A DNA stretch of 64,000 bases from Pseudomonas tensinigenes (GCF_014268445.2 NZ_CP077089.1:1047501-1111500); one strand, 5' to 3'. Shown: positions 29,125-38,174, counted from the stretch's first letter. Made by a program: numbers and translations. Notes: generated by a model not told the origin, from the sequence alone.

Positions 29125-31746
29125 ATGATCATGGAAAGATATCTGAATTTCGTCGAGCGCTATGCGCGGGCGATTGTTTTCCTGCTGGTGGCGATTACGG
29201 CGTATTTCACTTATACGCTGGGCGCGCTGGTGTCCGACACCAACCCTTATCTGCTCAAGGAAAGCCACCCGGCGCGCAAGACCATCATCGATTTGCAGGG
29301 TGAATTCACCGGCACGTTCGACTCGGTCATGGTGGCGCTGAACAACCCGCAAACGGTATTCAACAAATCGACGCTCAACGCGCTGTTTTCGATGTCGCAA
29401 TCAGTGCGCAAGATGATTCTGGCCAACGATGCCGACAAGGATCAGCTGGCGCAAATCGTCGCCCGCCATCCAGACGACAGCCGTGCGCAGTTGTTGACCC
29501 GGGACATTCTCGACGGCGGTTTTTCGCAGAACGATTACGCCAACGCCAAGGCTTTGCGTGATCATGCCCAGAGTCAGAACTGGGACTCCCATGATCAGCT
29601 GTTCCTGTCCTTTCTCGCCGAGCGGATCAACCCGATCCGCGAAATGGCCTCGATGGGCGACCTGGAAAACATCGTCTTGACCGACGACGGCGAACTGTTG
29701 ATCCACAAAACCCTGAATGCCTATGACATGGATCCGGCGCTGGTCGAGTCGCAGATCATGGGCAACGAGTTGATGGTCGACGGGGTGGTGTCCAAGGACA
29801 AGAAAGTCGCGATGCTGGTGGCTGAGCTCGGCACCAAGCAGGACGACGCTCAGGCGCAACTGCGGGCTTATCAGATCGTGCGCGGCATCGTCGCGCAATA
29901 TCAGGCCGAACACCCGGAGTACAAGGACGAAATCTTCATTGCCGGCATGCCGATCTTCATCGCCGCGCAACAGGAGATCATCGATCACGACCTGGCCGTG
30001 CTGTTTCCGATCGTGTTTCTGCTGATTACCTTGCTGCTGATTTTCTTCTTCCGCAAACCGCTGGGCGTGCTGCTGCCGCTGTTCAACATTCTGTTCTGCA
30101 CCATCTGGACCTTGGGCCTGATGGCGCTGTTGCGGGTGCCGTTCGACCTGTTGACCAGTGTGCTGCCGGTGTTCCTGTTCACCATTTGCTGCTCGGATGC
30201 GATCCACGTGATGGCTGAGTATTACGAGCAGAAAAACGCCGGCAAGAGCAATCGCGAGGCCAACCGCGAAACCCAGCGCTTGATGGTGGTGCCGGTGGTG
30301 TTGACGACCGTGACGACCATCGCCACGTTCATGATTTCCACCACCAACAACATTGTCAGCATCCGTAATTTCGGCGTGTTCATGTCGATCGGTCTGACCG
30401 CGGCGCTGATCATTTCGCTGTTGCTGATTCCGGCGTGGATTTCCATCTGGGGCAAGGATCAGCCGCAGCAAGCCAAGGCTGTGGTGCACCAGGAATCGAT
30501 CATCTCGCGCTATCTGGTGGCGTTCTGTGCCTGGATGATCCGCTTTCGCAAACCGATCCTGATGGTCATGCTGCCGCTGCTGGCGCTGGCCACCGTGTTC
30601 ACCTTCCGCGTCGATATCGAAGACTCCGGCATTGCTTACTTCAAGCCGGAAAGCCACATTCGCGTGTCCGATCAGTTCATCAACCACGCCAAAGTAGCGG
30701 GCACGGCGCCGGGCTGGATCGCCATCGACAGCAAGGAGCCGCGCGGCGTGCTGACCACCGAAGTGGTGCAGTTCATCGACAAGCTCGACCACTTCATCAA
30801 ACAGCAACCGAACGTCAGTTACGGCTACTCACTGGCCACGTACGTCAAGCGTATGAACCTGGTGCTCAACGACATGAACCCGGAGTATCTGCGGGTGCCG
30901 AATGCCGTGGAGAAGGTCACTTCGGTCAATGACGACGGGCAGGTCGAGCGTTTTGAAGTGCCGGGCAATTCGCTGATCGAGCAGCACGTGATGCTGTTCG
31001 AAAACGGTGGCGGTTCCGACCTGAACAACGTGCTCAACGCCGATTTCTCCAAGGCCTTGACCCTGTACACCATGACCTCGTCGGTCGCCAGCGACTATCA
31101 GGGCATGCTCGACCGCCTCGATGCCTGGCTGCTGGTGAACAAACCGGCCAACCTGGAAGTGACCCACGCCGGCACGCCGTTGATCTGGACCGGGGTGTTG
31201 CAGGAAATCACTCAGGGCCAGGTGCTGAGTTTTTCCCTGGCCTTGCTGGTCGTCACGCTGATGATGATGTACTGGCTCAAATCGGTGCGCCTCGGGGTGC
31301 TCGGCATGCTGACCTTGCTGACCACCTCGGTGACGGTCTACGGCTTCATGTTCCTGTTCGGCATCGAGCTGAACATCGGCACGACGCTGGTGACGTTCCT
31401 GGTGGTCGGTGTGGTCGATTACGCAGTGCACCTGCTGTCGCGCATCAAGTTGCTGGTGCAGCAGGGCATTGAGATCGACGCGGCTATTTTGCAGGCGATG
31501 CACAGCGTCGGTCGTTCGACGGTGATCAACGTGGTGATCTTCTCTGTCGGCTTCATGGCGCTGCTGTTTTCCGACTTCAAGCCGATTGTCGATCTCGGTG
31601 CACTGGTGGCGATGGCGCTGTTTTCCAGCGGGGTCATGACCATTGTCCTGGTGACGCTGGTGTCACCGTGGTTCTTTGCGGCGATTGCGCCGGTGCATGC
31701 GCCGGTTCCAGCACTGCATACAGAGGGAGAGACGGTGCCGGGCTGA
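29125..31746 (+). CDS. MMPL/RND-family exporter
   Basis: 873 aa with two repeats, each of one leading TM helix, a periplasmic loop (about 45-260 and 455-690) and a five-helix bundle, about 12 TM in all. The conserved charged motif of the family is seen twice in the bundles: CCSDAIHVMAEYYE (about 353) and VVDYAVHLLSRIK (about 760). It belongs to the hydrophobe-exporting RND subfamily (HpnN/MmpL-like) rather than AcrB-type drug pumps. A second in-frame ATG lies two codons in. It is the last gene of the operon and the likely energised step moving the product out of the inner membrane. Confidence 0.9.
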   Translation: MIMERYLNFVERYARAIVFLLVAITAYFTYTLGALVSDTNPYLLKESHPARKTIIDLQGEFTGTFDSVMVALNNPQTVFNKSTLNALFSMSQSVRKMILANDADKDQLAQIVARHPDDSRAQLLTRDILDGGFSQNDYANAKALRDHAQSQNWDSHDQLFLSFLAERINPIREMASMGDLENIVLTDDGELLIHKTLNAYDMDPALVESQIMGNELMVDGVVSKDKKVAMLVAELGTKQDDAQAQLRAYQIVRGIVAQYQAEHPEYKDEIFIAGMPIFIAAQQEIIDHDLAVLFPIVFLLITLLLIFFFRKPLGVLLPLFNILFCTIWTLGLMALLRVPFDLLTSVLPVFLFTICCSDAIHVMAEYYEQKNAGKSNREANRETQRLMVVPVVLTTVTTIATFMISTTNNIVSIRNFGVFMSIGLTAALIISLLLIPAWISIWGKDQPQQAKAVVHQESIISRYLVAFCAWMIRFRKPILMVMLPLLALATVFTFRVDIEDSGIAYFKPESHIRVSDQFINHAKVAGTAPGWIAIDSKEPRGVLTTEVVQFIDKLDHFIKQQPNVSYGYSLATYVKRMNLVLNDMNPEYLRVPNAVEKVTSVNDDGQVERFEVPGNSLIEQHVMLFENGGGSDLNNVLNADFSKALTLYTMTSSVASDYQGMLDRLDAWLLVNKPANLEVTHAGTPLIWTGVLQEITQGQVLSFSLALLVVTLMMMYWLKSVRLGVLGMLTLLTTSVTVYGFMFLFGIELNIGTTLVTFLVVGVVDYAVHLLSRIKLLVQQGIEIDAAILQAMHSVGRSTVINVVIFSVGFMALLFSDFKPIVDLGALVAMALFSSGVMTIVLVTLVSPWFFAAIAPVHAPVPALHTEGETVPG

Positions 31747-31764
31747 TTCGCCAACGACCGGGCG

Positions 31765-31787
31765 CGCCTGCCCTGAGGCGGCAGGCG
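31765..31787. terminator. GC-rich hairpin after the exporter gene
   Basis: CGCCTGCC-CTGAGGC-GGCAGGCG, an 8-bp perfect stem 18 nt past the exporter stop and between convergent genes. There is no T-run on either strand, so terminator function is plausible but not certain. Confidence 0.5.
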
Positions 31788-31815
31788 AGCTTGGTCATGC
31801 GGCGCAGCAGGGTTT

Positions 31816-32226
31816 TCAGTTCAGAGTAGTGCCCGGGTTTTTTTCGCCATAACGGGCGATGCGTTCGAACTGACATTCCTGGCGGGCGTCGTTGAGGTTG
31901 TGTTCAAACGCCTCGAGGCCATCATGCAATTGCTGCAAATCGCCGATCTGGGTCACCAGTTCGGCTTTTTTTTCGGCGATGGCTCGTTGCGCCATGTCCC
32001 ACGGGAATTCGTCGCCGCGGTAGTTGTTGAGGATCACCTGCAGCTCTTTGAGCTTGAAGCCCAGTTGCTGGGCGCACTTGATGAACGTCAACACCTCGAC
32101 ACTTTGCTGGCTGTAGATGCGGTATTTGCCTTCACGCTTGGGCTCGGGCAACAGGCCGATTTCTTCGTAATGGCGAATGCTTTTGACAGTGGTGCCCGAC
32201 AGCTGGGCGGCTTTGCCGATATACAT
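31816..32226 (-). CDS. MerR-family transcriptional regulator
   Basis: 136 aa. The winged HTH at 1-68 (MYIGKAAQLSGTTVKSIRHY, EEIGLLPEP, YRIYSQQSVEVLTFI) is followed by a coiled-coil dimerisation helix (about 80-120). The C-terminus has one Cys (EECQ-like region) but no metal-site pair as in CueR or SoxR, so the effector is unknown. It faces the exporter gene convergently. The nearest gene upstream of it, a quinone reductase, is on the same strand 200 nt away, so it could regulate that gene or itself. Confidence 0.85.
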   Translation of the reverse strand: MYIGKAAQLSGTTVKSIRHYEEIGLLPEPKREGKYRIYSQQSVEVLTFIKCAQQLGFKLKELQVILNNYRGDEFPWDMAQRAIAEKKAELVTQIGDLQQLHDGLEAFEHNLNDARQECQFERIARYGEKNPGTTLN

Positions 32227-32381
32227 AAAGGTCCGTCTCGATGGTCAAACATAGCGTAGCGCGATCGGGCGTCATGCCGGATCGGCGGCGATTATATGTC
32301 CAATACCATCTGAAAATTGCAACTGCGCGTAAATGACGTGCACAGGCGACGGACGGGCTCGTGAAGGGAACCCGAAGAGGC

Positions 32382-32408
32382 ACTGACGGCGGCAGGTGCG
32401 CCGTCAGT
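32382..32408 (-). terminator. Hairpin behind the quinone oxidoreductase gene
   Basis: ACTGACGGCG and GCGCCGTCAGT face each other around a short loop, 19 nt past the minus-strand stop at 32427. No strong T-run follows. It probably ends or protects that transcript. Confidence 0.45.
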
Positions 32409-32426
32409 TGAGGCGGCTGGAAAACC

Positions 32427-33002
32427 TTAGACGGCGGCGGTCACGCGCGCCTTTTCCAGCCAGGCATCGCGCTGGTTTGGCTTGGAGCCAAGGATCGGCC
32501 CGAAGGTCAGCGTCTTCAGTGGCTTGATGCCGCAGAATTCCAGCGTGGTCTTGCGCATCTGATTCAGCCCCGGCATGCCATAGATCCATTTGTAGTACCA
32601 GTACGGCGTGTCCATGGTCACCAGCAAATGCGCGGTGCGGCCCTTGAGCAGCTTGTCGGGGAAGGCTTTGCCTTCGCGGTATTTGAAAGCGAAACCCGGC
32701 AGGAAAATCCGGTCGACGAAGCCTTTCAACAGTGCCGGAATCCCGCCCCACCAGATCGGATAGACGAATGTCAGGTGCTCGGCCCAGGTGATATCGGCCT
32801 GCGCTTGCAGCAGGTCCGGCTCCAGTGGCTGCACCTTGTTGTAGCCTTCGTGCAGGACCGGGTCGAACTCCAGTGCATCCAGACGCAACAGCCGCACCTC
32901 ATGCCCGGCGTCCTTGGCGGCCTGAACGTAAGTCTCACTCAATGCCCCGCAAAAGCTGTCGGTGGAGGGGTGACCCAGAATCACGAGCATTCGTTTGCTC
33001 AT
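32427..33002 (-). CDS. NAD(P)H:quinone oxidoreductase (flavodoxin-fold)
   Basis: 191 aa NQO1/KefF-like flavoprotein. The N-terminus MLVILGHPSTDSFCGALSE is the FMN/FAD phosphate-binding turn, and VYPIWWGGIPALLKGFVDR (about 78) is the family signature. Start 33002 has AGGAG 9 nt upstream; the longer frame starts within the neighbouring promoter. It would carry out two-electron reduction of quinones in the cytoplasm. It is head-to-tail with the LysR gene upstream (55-nt gap). Confidence 0.9.
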   Translation of the reverse strand: MSKRMLVILGHPSTDSFCGALSETYVQAAKDAGHEVRLLRLDALEFDPVLHEGYNKVQPLEPDLLQAQADITWAEHLTFVYPIWWGGIPALLKGFVDRIFLPGFAFKYREGKAFPDKLLKGRTAHLLVTMDTPYWYYKWIYGMPGLNQMRKTTLEFCGIKPLKTLTFGPILGSKPNQRDAWLEKARVTAAV

Positions 33003-33057
33003 TGTGTGTACTCCTGAAATGAAGCGCACAGGATAGAGTCTGCCCCTAGCGGTAGAG

Positions 33058-33939
33058 TCAAGGCACCAGCGCATCAAACAAGGCCCGGGCGTAACCGGGC
33101 AGGTGGTCGAAGTCGCGTGCGCACAGTTGCAAGGTGCGATGCGCCCAGACTTCGTCCAGCGGCCGGCACGTTACCGAGTGCACTGCCGCCCAGCGCTCGA
33201 TGGCCACCTTGGGCACGATGGCCAGCCCCGCACCTCGCGCCACCATGCGCATGACGCCCTCGAAGCCATCGGCGCGGATCCGGATCGACATGCGCTGGCC
33301 GATGTGCAGCGCTTGTTCCTCCAGGTGAATCGCCAGCGCGCTGTGGCTGCCAAGCGCGACATAGTCGTGCGCCAGGGTTTCACCAAACGTCAGTGACGGC
33401 CGACTCGCCAGAGCATGGTCAGGGGGCAGGATCAGTACCAATGGATCGTCGCGAAAGGGCCGGGTTTGCAGGCCATGGGTGTCGACCGCATCGGAGACAA
33501 TCCCGAGGTCCGCCGCGCCTTGGCGCAAGGCGTGGGTGATGCGCGCGCTGGGCAGTTCCTGCAAGTCGATGTCGAGATTGGGATGATCGCGCAGGAAGTC
33601 CGCGAGTACTTCCGGCAGGTATTCGGTGATCGCGGTCGTGTTGCACAGCAAGCGCACCTGACCTTTGACGCCTTGGGCATAGTCGGCCAGATCCTGCTGC
33701 AGGCGTTCGGCTTGTTGCAGAAGGATGCGCGCATGCTGGGCGAGGGCTTTGCCGGCCGGTGTCGGCGTGACGCCACGGCGCCCGCGCTCGAGAAAATCGA
33801 CGCCAAGCGAGGCTTCCATGGCGCGGATTCTGGCGCTGGCAGCGGCCAGGGATAAATGGCTGCGGGCGGCGCCGGCGGTGATGTTGCCGGTGTCGAGGAT
33901 GTGCAGGTAGAGGCGCAGGTCGGTGAGGTCGAATTGCAT
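33058..33939 (-). CDS. LysR-family regulator
   Basis: 293 aa with HTH at 1-60 (LRLYLHILDTGNITAGAARS, LSLAAASARIRAMEASLG) and a LysR substrate-binding domain (about 90-290). The start at 33939 has GAGG upstream; the longer frame translates a REPIN and is rejected. The quinone oxidoreductase lies directly downstream on the same strand. The TSUP permease gene is divergent across 218 bp that include a REPIN. LysR regulators paired with TSUP permeases often control them, which is inference here. Confidence 0.88.
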   Translation of the reverse strand: MQFDLTDLRLYLHILDTGNITAGAARSHLSLAAASARIRAMEASLGVDFLERGRRGVTPTPAGKALAQHARILLQQAERLQQDLADYAQGVKGQVRLLCNTTAITEYLPEVLADFLRDHPNLDIDLQELPSARITHALRQGAADLGIVSDAVDTHGLQTRPFRDDPLVLILPPDHALASRPSLTFGETLAHDYVALGSHSALAIHLEEQALHIGQRMSIRIRADGFEGVMRMVARGAGLAIVPKVAIERWAAVHSVTCRPLDEVWAHRTLQLCARDFDHLPGYARALFDALVP

Positions 33940-33980
33940 GATTGGCAGCCTCTGGTTTTTGTGGTGTCTGGGCTGGCCCT

Positions 33981-34054
33981 TTCGCGAGCAGGCTCGCTCC
34001 CACAGGGGATTTGGTACGACACCCATCCAATGTGGGAGCGAGCCTGCTCGCGAA
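33981..34054. repeat. REPIN, family 1
   Basis: Inverted pair TTCGCGAGCAGGCTCGCTCCCACA / TGTGGGAGCGAGCCTGCTCGCGAA, described here by its ends only. It lies in the divergent region between the LysR and TSUP genes, an unusual site because most copies here sit behind genes. Confidence 0.92.
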
Positions 34055-34157
34055 TGGGCCAGAAGCCTCAATGGAAAAATCAGCCTCTTGCTAAAAGAGA
34101 GGCAGCCTCAGTATATGGCAGATTTTCAGCCAACTCCGACTGGCGCACAGTAGCGCC

Positions 34158-34922
34158 ATGAACACGCTCACAGATTTCTACCAGCACCTCGGCCTGGCCC
34201 TGTCCCTGCTGGTCATCATGACCTTCATCCTCGCCGGTCTGATCAAAGGCGTCATCGGCCTCGGCCTGCCCACCGTCGCCATGGGCTTGCTCGGTCTGGC
34301 TATGGCGCCGTCGCAGGCAGCCGCGTTGCTGATCATCCCGGCAACCCTGACCAATGTCTGGCAACTCGCCTTTGGTGGTCACCTCAAAGGACTGATCAAG
34401 CGCCTGTGGCCAATGCTGCTGATGATCTTCCTCGGCACCGCTATCGGCACGTTGTCGATCGGCATGACGGGCGGGCATTGGGTGGTGCGCGGGTTGGGCG
34501 CGGCGCTGTTGCTTTATGCGTTGAGCGGTTTGTTTCTGCCAACGCTGAGCGTCAATCCACGCCATGAAGGTTGGCTGGGGCCGGCGTGCGGTTTGATCAC
34601 CGGTGTCATCACCTCGGCCACCGGCGTGTTTGTGATTCCGGCGGTGCCGTACCTGCAAGCGCTGGGCTTGAATCGCGATCAACTGGTGCAGGCGCTGGGC
34701 CTGTCTTTCACCGTTTCGACGTTGGCGCTGGCCGCTGGATTGCTCTGGCGTGGCGCCCTCGGTGGCGGCGAACTGAGTGCTTCGCTGCTGGCGCTGATCC
34801 CGGCCATTCTCGGTATGTTGCTGGGCCAATGGCTGCGCGAACGGATCAGCGCCGTGTTGTTCAAACGGGTGTTCTTTGTCGGTATGGGCGCGCTCGGCGC
34901 GCACTTGTTGATCAGCGGTTAG
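34158..34922 (+). CDS. TSUP (TauE/SafE) family permease
   Basis: 254 aa inner-membrane protein with about eight hydrophobic helices in two repeats. The first repeat contains LAGLIKGVIGLGLPTVAMGLL (about 25-45) and the second VFVIPAVPYLQALGLNRDQLVQALGLSF-like sequence (about 158). The glycine/proline helix breaks and a D/NRDQ segment are typical of TauE. The family exports sulfite, sulfoacetate or other organosulfur anions, or taurine-related compounds. The substrate is undetermined. Its 3' end overlaps the convergent monooxygenase-fold gene by 11 bp. Confidence 0.88.
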   Translation: MNTLTDFYQHLGLALSLLVIMTFILAGLIKGVIGLGLPTVAMGLLGLAMAPSQAAALLIIPATLTNVWQLAFGGHLKGLIKRLWPMLLMIFLGTAIGTLSIGMTGGHWVVRGLGAALLLYALSGLFLPTLSVNPRHEGWLGPACGLITGVITSATGVFVIPAVPYLQALGLNRDQLVQALGLSFTVSTLALAAGLLWRGALGGGELSASLLALIPAILGMLLGQWLRERISAVLFKRVFFVGMGALGAHLLISG

Positions 34923-35226
34923 CCGAGGCTTCGCTGAGCATTTCGATCTGGCGGATATCGAAATCGCGCTCCAGATAGTCCATGCGCTGTTCAAAGAAAG
35001 CCTTCATGTGCGGCAAATTCGAATGCACGTCCAGGTGCGCCTGGGAGGCCCAGATCTCGTAGAAGATAAACAGCGTCGGATCTTCCTTATCACGCAGCAT
35101 GTGGTACTCGATGCAACCTGGCTCGGCGCGGCTCGGTTCGACGTAGGCGCGAAACAGCGCTTCGAAAGCCTCGGACTGTTCCGGTCGGGTCTTGGCGTGC
35201 AGGATAAAACCCAAGCGTTCACTCAT
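34912..35226 (-). CDS. Antibiotic-biosynthesis-monooxygenase-fold protein
   Basis: 104 aa ABM/YgiN-like alpha+beta barrel domain: GFILHAKTRPEQSEAFEALF at the N-terminus, EPGCIEYHMLRDKEDPTLFIFYEIW and HLDVHSNLPHMKAF. P. aeruginosa and E. coli relatives act on quinols or are uncharacterised. Start 35226 (ATG) has AGGAG 8 nt upstream; GTG at 35229 is the alternative. It is divergent from mdaB, which encodes a quinone reductase, as ygiN is found with mdaB in E. coli. A shared role in the quinone cycle is likely. Confidence 0.88.
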   Translation of the reverse strand: MSERLGFILHAKTRPEQSEAFEALFRAYVEPSRAEPGCIEYHMLRDKEDPTLFIFYEIWASQAHLDVHSNLPHMKAFFEQRMDYLERDFDIRQIEMLSEASANR

Positions 35227-35410
35227 CACAACGACTCCTCACATTCAGAATGCTGCGGATGTTATTGCAACAATCGGCGATGGATTCGTGCTTTTTGATC
35301 AAATGTATTTTGCGCAATCGGGCCTTATTCCGCGCGAGGCGGATCGTTAATCTGCCGCCATTCCAGTTTCCCTTCTCCATCCAGCCCAATGGCTGCGCCG
35401 AGGCTTTCTC

Positions 35411-36001
35411 ATGAAAAAAGTGCTGTTGCTCAATGGCGGTAAAAAATTCGCTCACTCCGACGGTCGCTACAACACCACCCTGCACGAAGCGGCGTTAAGC
35501 GTGCTCGATCGCGGCGGTGTCGACGTCAAGACCACCTTCATCGACGAGGGCTATGACGTCGCTGAAGAAGTGGCCAAATTTCTCTGGGCCGACGTGATCA
35601 TTTATCAGATGCCCGGCTGGTGTATGGGCGCGCCGTGGACGGTGAAAAAGTACCTCGACGAAGTCTTCACCGAAGGCCACGGCAGCCTCTACGCCAGCGA
35701 TGGCCGCACTCGTTCCGATGCTTCGCAGAAGTACGGCAGCGGTGGCCTGATTCAGGGTAAGCAATACATGCTGTCGCTGACCTGGAACGCACCGCAGCAG
35801 GCCTTCGATGACCCGACTGATTTCTTTGAGGCCAAAGGTGTTGATGCGGTGTACTTCCCGTTTCACAAGGCCAACGAGTTTCTCGGTATGACCGGGTTGC
35901 CGACGTTCCTCTGTGTCGACGTGATGAAACGGCCGAACATCGAGGCAGATGTGGCGCGTTATGAGCAGCATTTGACCGAGGTGTTTGGCCTCAAGGCTTG
36001 A
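35411..36001 (+). CDS. mdaB: NADPH:quinone reductase MdaB-like
   Basis: 196 aa flavodoxin-fold FAD enzyme. The N-terminal MKKVLLLNGGKKFAHSDGRY, DVIIYQMPGWCMGAPWTVKK (about 60) and YGSGGLIQGKQYMLSLTWNAP (about 110) regions follow E. coli MdaB closely. It performs two-electron quinone reduction and protects against redox-cycling compounds. It is divergent from the YgiN-like gene across 184 bp, in which the AT-rich TTGATC/TATTTT region could hold promoters. A family 2 REP follows the stop. Confidence 0.93.
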   Translation: MKKVLLLNGGKKFAHSDGRYNTTLHEAALSVLDRGGVDVKTTFIDEGYDVAEEVAKFLWADVIIYQMPGWCMGAPWTVKKYLDEVFTEGHGSLYASDGRTRSDASQKYGSGGLIQGKQYMLSLTWNAPQQAFDDPTDFFEAKGVDAVYFPFHKANEFLGMTGLPTFLCVDVMKRPNIEADVARYEQHLTEVFGLKA

Positions 36002-36033
36002 GTGTTTCAAGCTACTATCGGTGGTAACAGCAA

Positions 36034-36103
36034 AAGATCGCAGCCTTCGGCAGCTCCTACAGGAACCCATTTCCATGTAGGAGCTGCCGAAGGCTGCGAT
36101 CTT
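36034..36103. repeat. REP pair, family 2 (GCAGCCTTCGGCAGCTCC type)
   Basis: Inverted copies of AAGATCGCAGCCTTCGGCAG and its complement separated by a short loop, directly before the LysR gene. It belongs to the same family as 43154-43229 and 56050-56143. Confidence 0.92.
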
Positions 36104-36125
36104 GGCGATCTCAAAGAGGACACCC

Positions 36126-37037
36126 GTGAAAGCCAGATCCGATGAGTTGCAGATTTTCGTCTGCGTGATCGAGTGCGGTTCGATCTCCGCCGCCGCCGAG
36201 CAGGTCGGGCAAACGCCTTCGGCGGTTAGCCGCACGTTGTCGAAGCTGGAAGCCAAGCTCGACACCACGCTGATCAACCGCACCACGCGGCGCATGGACC
36301 TGACCGAGGAGGGCAAGTATTTCTTCGAGCAAGCCAAGCTTATTCTCGATCAGATGGAGCAACTCGAAGAACGCCTGTCTTCGCGCCAGCAAACACCGTC
36401 CGGTCGCTTGCGAATCAACGCCGCATCACCGTTCATGCTCCATGCGGTGGTCCCGTACATCGACGAATTCCGTCGGCTCTATCCGGACATCCAGCTCGAA
36501 CTCAACAGCAATGACCTGATCATTGACCTGCTGGAACAAAGCACCGACGTCGCCATCCGTATCGGCACCCTCGCTGACTCGACGCTGCACGCGCGCTCGC
36601 TCGGCTGCAGCCCGCTGCTGATCGTCGCCAGCCCCGCCTACCTGGAAAAACATGGCGCCCCGCAGCAAGTGGCCGATCTGAGCGAACACACCTTGCTCGG
36701 CTTCACCCAGAATGAAGGTCTCAACCAATGGCCGCTGCGCTATGTGCACGGCGACCGCTGGCCGATCACCCCGGCCATCAGCGCCTCCAGCGGCGAGACC
36801 GTGCGCCATCTGGCGCTGGAAGGGCAGGGCATCGCTTGCCTGTCGCACTTCATGACCATTGACGACATTCGTGCCGGGCGCCTGAAGGTCCTGCTCGGCG
36901 AATTCAACAGCGGTTATCGCCAGCCGATCAACGCCGTGTACTACCGTAACTCGCAACTGGCGCTGCGCATTCAGTGCTTCCTCGACTTTATCCAGAGCAA
37001 ACTCGCTGCTTACGCCAGCGCCGATTTCAAGGGCTGA
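36126..37037 (+). CDS. LysR-family regulator
   Basis: 303 aa. HTH at 1-60 (LQIFVCVIECGSISAAAEQV, TPSAVSRTLSKLEAKL) and a CrgA-like substrate-binding domain (about 90-295). The start is the GTG at 36126 with GAGG 7 nt upstream; an earlier TTG lies inside the REP. It is followed by an NAD-dependent epimerase gene (103-nt gap) and preceded by mdaB. CrgA-type regulators next to MdaB-like quinone reductases are known, so control of mdaB is likely. Confidence 0.88.
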   Translation: MKARSDELQIFVCVIECGSISAAAEQVGQTPSAVSRTLSKLEAKLDTTLINRTTRRMDLTEEGKYFFEQAKLILDQMEQLEERLSSRQQTPSGRLRINAASPFMLHAVVPYIDEFRRLYPDIQLELNSNDLIIDLLEQSTDVAIRIGTLADSTLHARSLGCSPLLIVASPAYLEKHGAPQQVADLSEHTLLGFTQNEGLNQWPLRYVHGDRWPITPAISASSGETVRHLALEGQGIACLSHFMTIDDIRAGRLKVLLGEFNSGYRQPINAVYYRNSQLALRIQCFLDFIQSKLAAYASADFKG

Positions 37038-37140
37038 TTCGTGACCTCTGCGCAAGAGTGAATTGGGCGAGGGCGGGTTTTTCCCTCCGACCCACAGGTC
37101 GATACTCGTCCCATCACTTACTCACGCAGGGAATTACTCC

Positions 37141-38034
37141 ATGAACGTATTCGTCACCGGCGCTGCCGGTTTTATCGGCGGCTCGATCGCTACCGGTCTG
37201 GTCAAGGCCGGGCACAAAGTCACAGGCCTGGTGCGCAGCGCCGAACAGGCTGAAGAGCTGAAAGCCATCGGGATTACCCCGGTCATCGGCACTCTCGACG
37301 ACAAGGCACTGCTCGCCGAACAGGCTCGCGCTGCCGACGCAGTGATCAACGCCGCCAGCAGTGACCATCGCGGTGCAGTCGAAGCCTTGCTCGACGCGTT
37401 GCGCGGCTCCAACAAAGTATTCCTGCACACCAGCGGTTCGAGCATCGTCGGTGATGCCTCGGGCGGTAAATCCAGCGATGTCATCTACTACGAGGACAAT
37501 CTGCCGGAGCCGACCGTCGACAAGGCCGCCCGCGTGGCCATCGACAACCTGATCCTCGCGGCGGCGAAGGACGGCGTGAATTCCGCCGTTATCTGCAACA
37601 CGCTGATCTACGGCCACAGCCTGGGCGTCAATCGCGACAGCGTGCAATTGCCACGACTGCTCAAGCAAGCACGCAAAAGCGGCGTGGTGCGCCACGTCGG
37701 TACCGGCCAGAACATCTGGTCCAACGTGCACATCGAAGACGTCGTCGCCCTCTACCTGCTGGCGCTGACCAAGAACGTACCGGGTACTTTCTACTTCGTC
37801 GAAAGCGGTGAAGCGTCGTTCATCGACATGACAACCGCCATGGCCGAAGCCCTCAATCTGGGCCAACCACAAGACTGGCCACTGAAAGACGCCGAAGCGG
37901 AATGGGGCTACGAAATGGCCAACTACGGCCTCGGCTCCAACAGCCGAGTGCGCGGCAAACACGCCCGCGAACTGCTGGGCTGGGTGCCGAAGCGCACGTC
38001 GGTGGTTGAATGGATTCGTAACGAAATGGTGTGA
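37141..38034 (+). CDS. NAD(P)-dependent epimerase/reductase-like protein (extended SDR)
   Basis: 297 aa. N-terminal VTGAAGFIGGSIATGL (Rossmann GxxGxxG, residues 5-20), LHTSGSSIVGDASGG (about 103), a degenerate active-site region where the usual YxxxK is not obvious (VDKAARVAIDNL), and ICNTLIYGHSLGVN (about 155). It is similar to extended SDRs acting on nucleotide sugars or dihydroflavonol-like substrates. The start has AGGGA upstream. It is monocistronic, bounded by a terminator. The substrate is unknown. Confidence 0.85.
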   Translation: MNVFVTGAAGFIGGSIATGLVKAGHKVTGLVRSAEQAEELKAIGITPVIGTLDDKALLAEQARAADAVINAASSDHRGAVEALLDALRGSNKVFLHTSGSSIVGDASGGKSSDVIYYEDNLPEPTVDKAARVAIDNLILAAAKDGVNSAVICNTLIYGHSLGVNRDSVQLPRLLKQARKSGVVRHVGTGQNIWSNVHIEDVVALYLLALTKNVPGTFYFVESGEASFIDMTTAMAEALNLGQPQDWPLKDAEAEWGYEMANYGLGSNSRVRGKHARELLGWVPKRTSVVEWIRNEMV

Positions 38035-38075
38035 TTGCCGTCTGGGCCGCGCTGGGCTTTGTGATCACCCTTTAG

Positions 38076-38106
38076 AACGGCTGCCATCGGGCAGCCGTTT
38101 TCGTTT
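38076..38106 (+). terminator. Intrinsic terminator after the SDR gene
   Basis: AACGGCTGCC-ATCG-GGCAGCCGTT followed by TTCGTTT, 42 nt after the stop. Confidence 0.88.
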
Positions 38107-38174
38107 CGGGCTTTGCGCTTGTGTCACGCCAGACCTATGGTGCTCTGAACATTGCCAGTTCAGCAGGTACAAGG

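Noticed and set aside
33940..34071. Extended N-terminus of the LysR protein at 33.1-33.9 kb
   Set aside because: The extension is a translation of a REPIN (SRAGSLPH-like residues), so the start at 33939 is correct.
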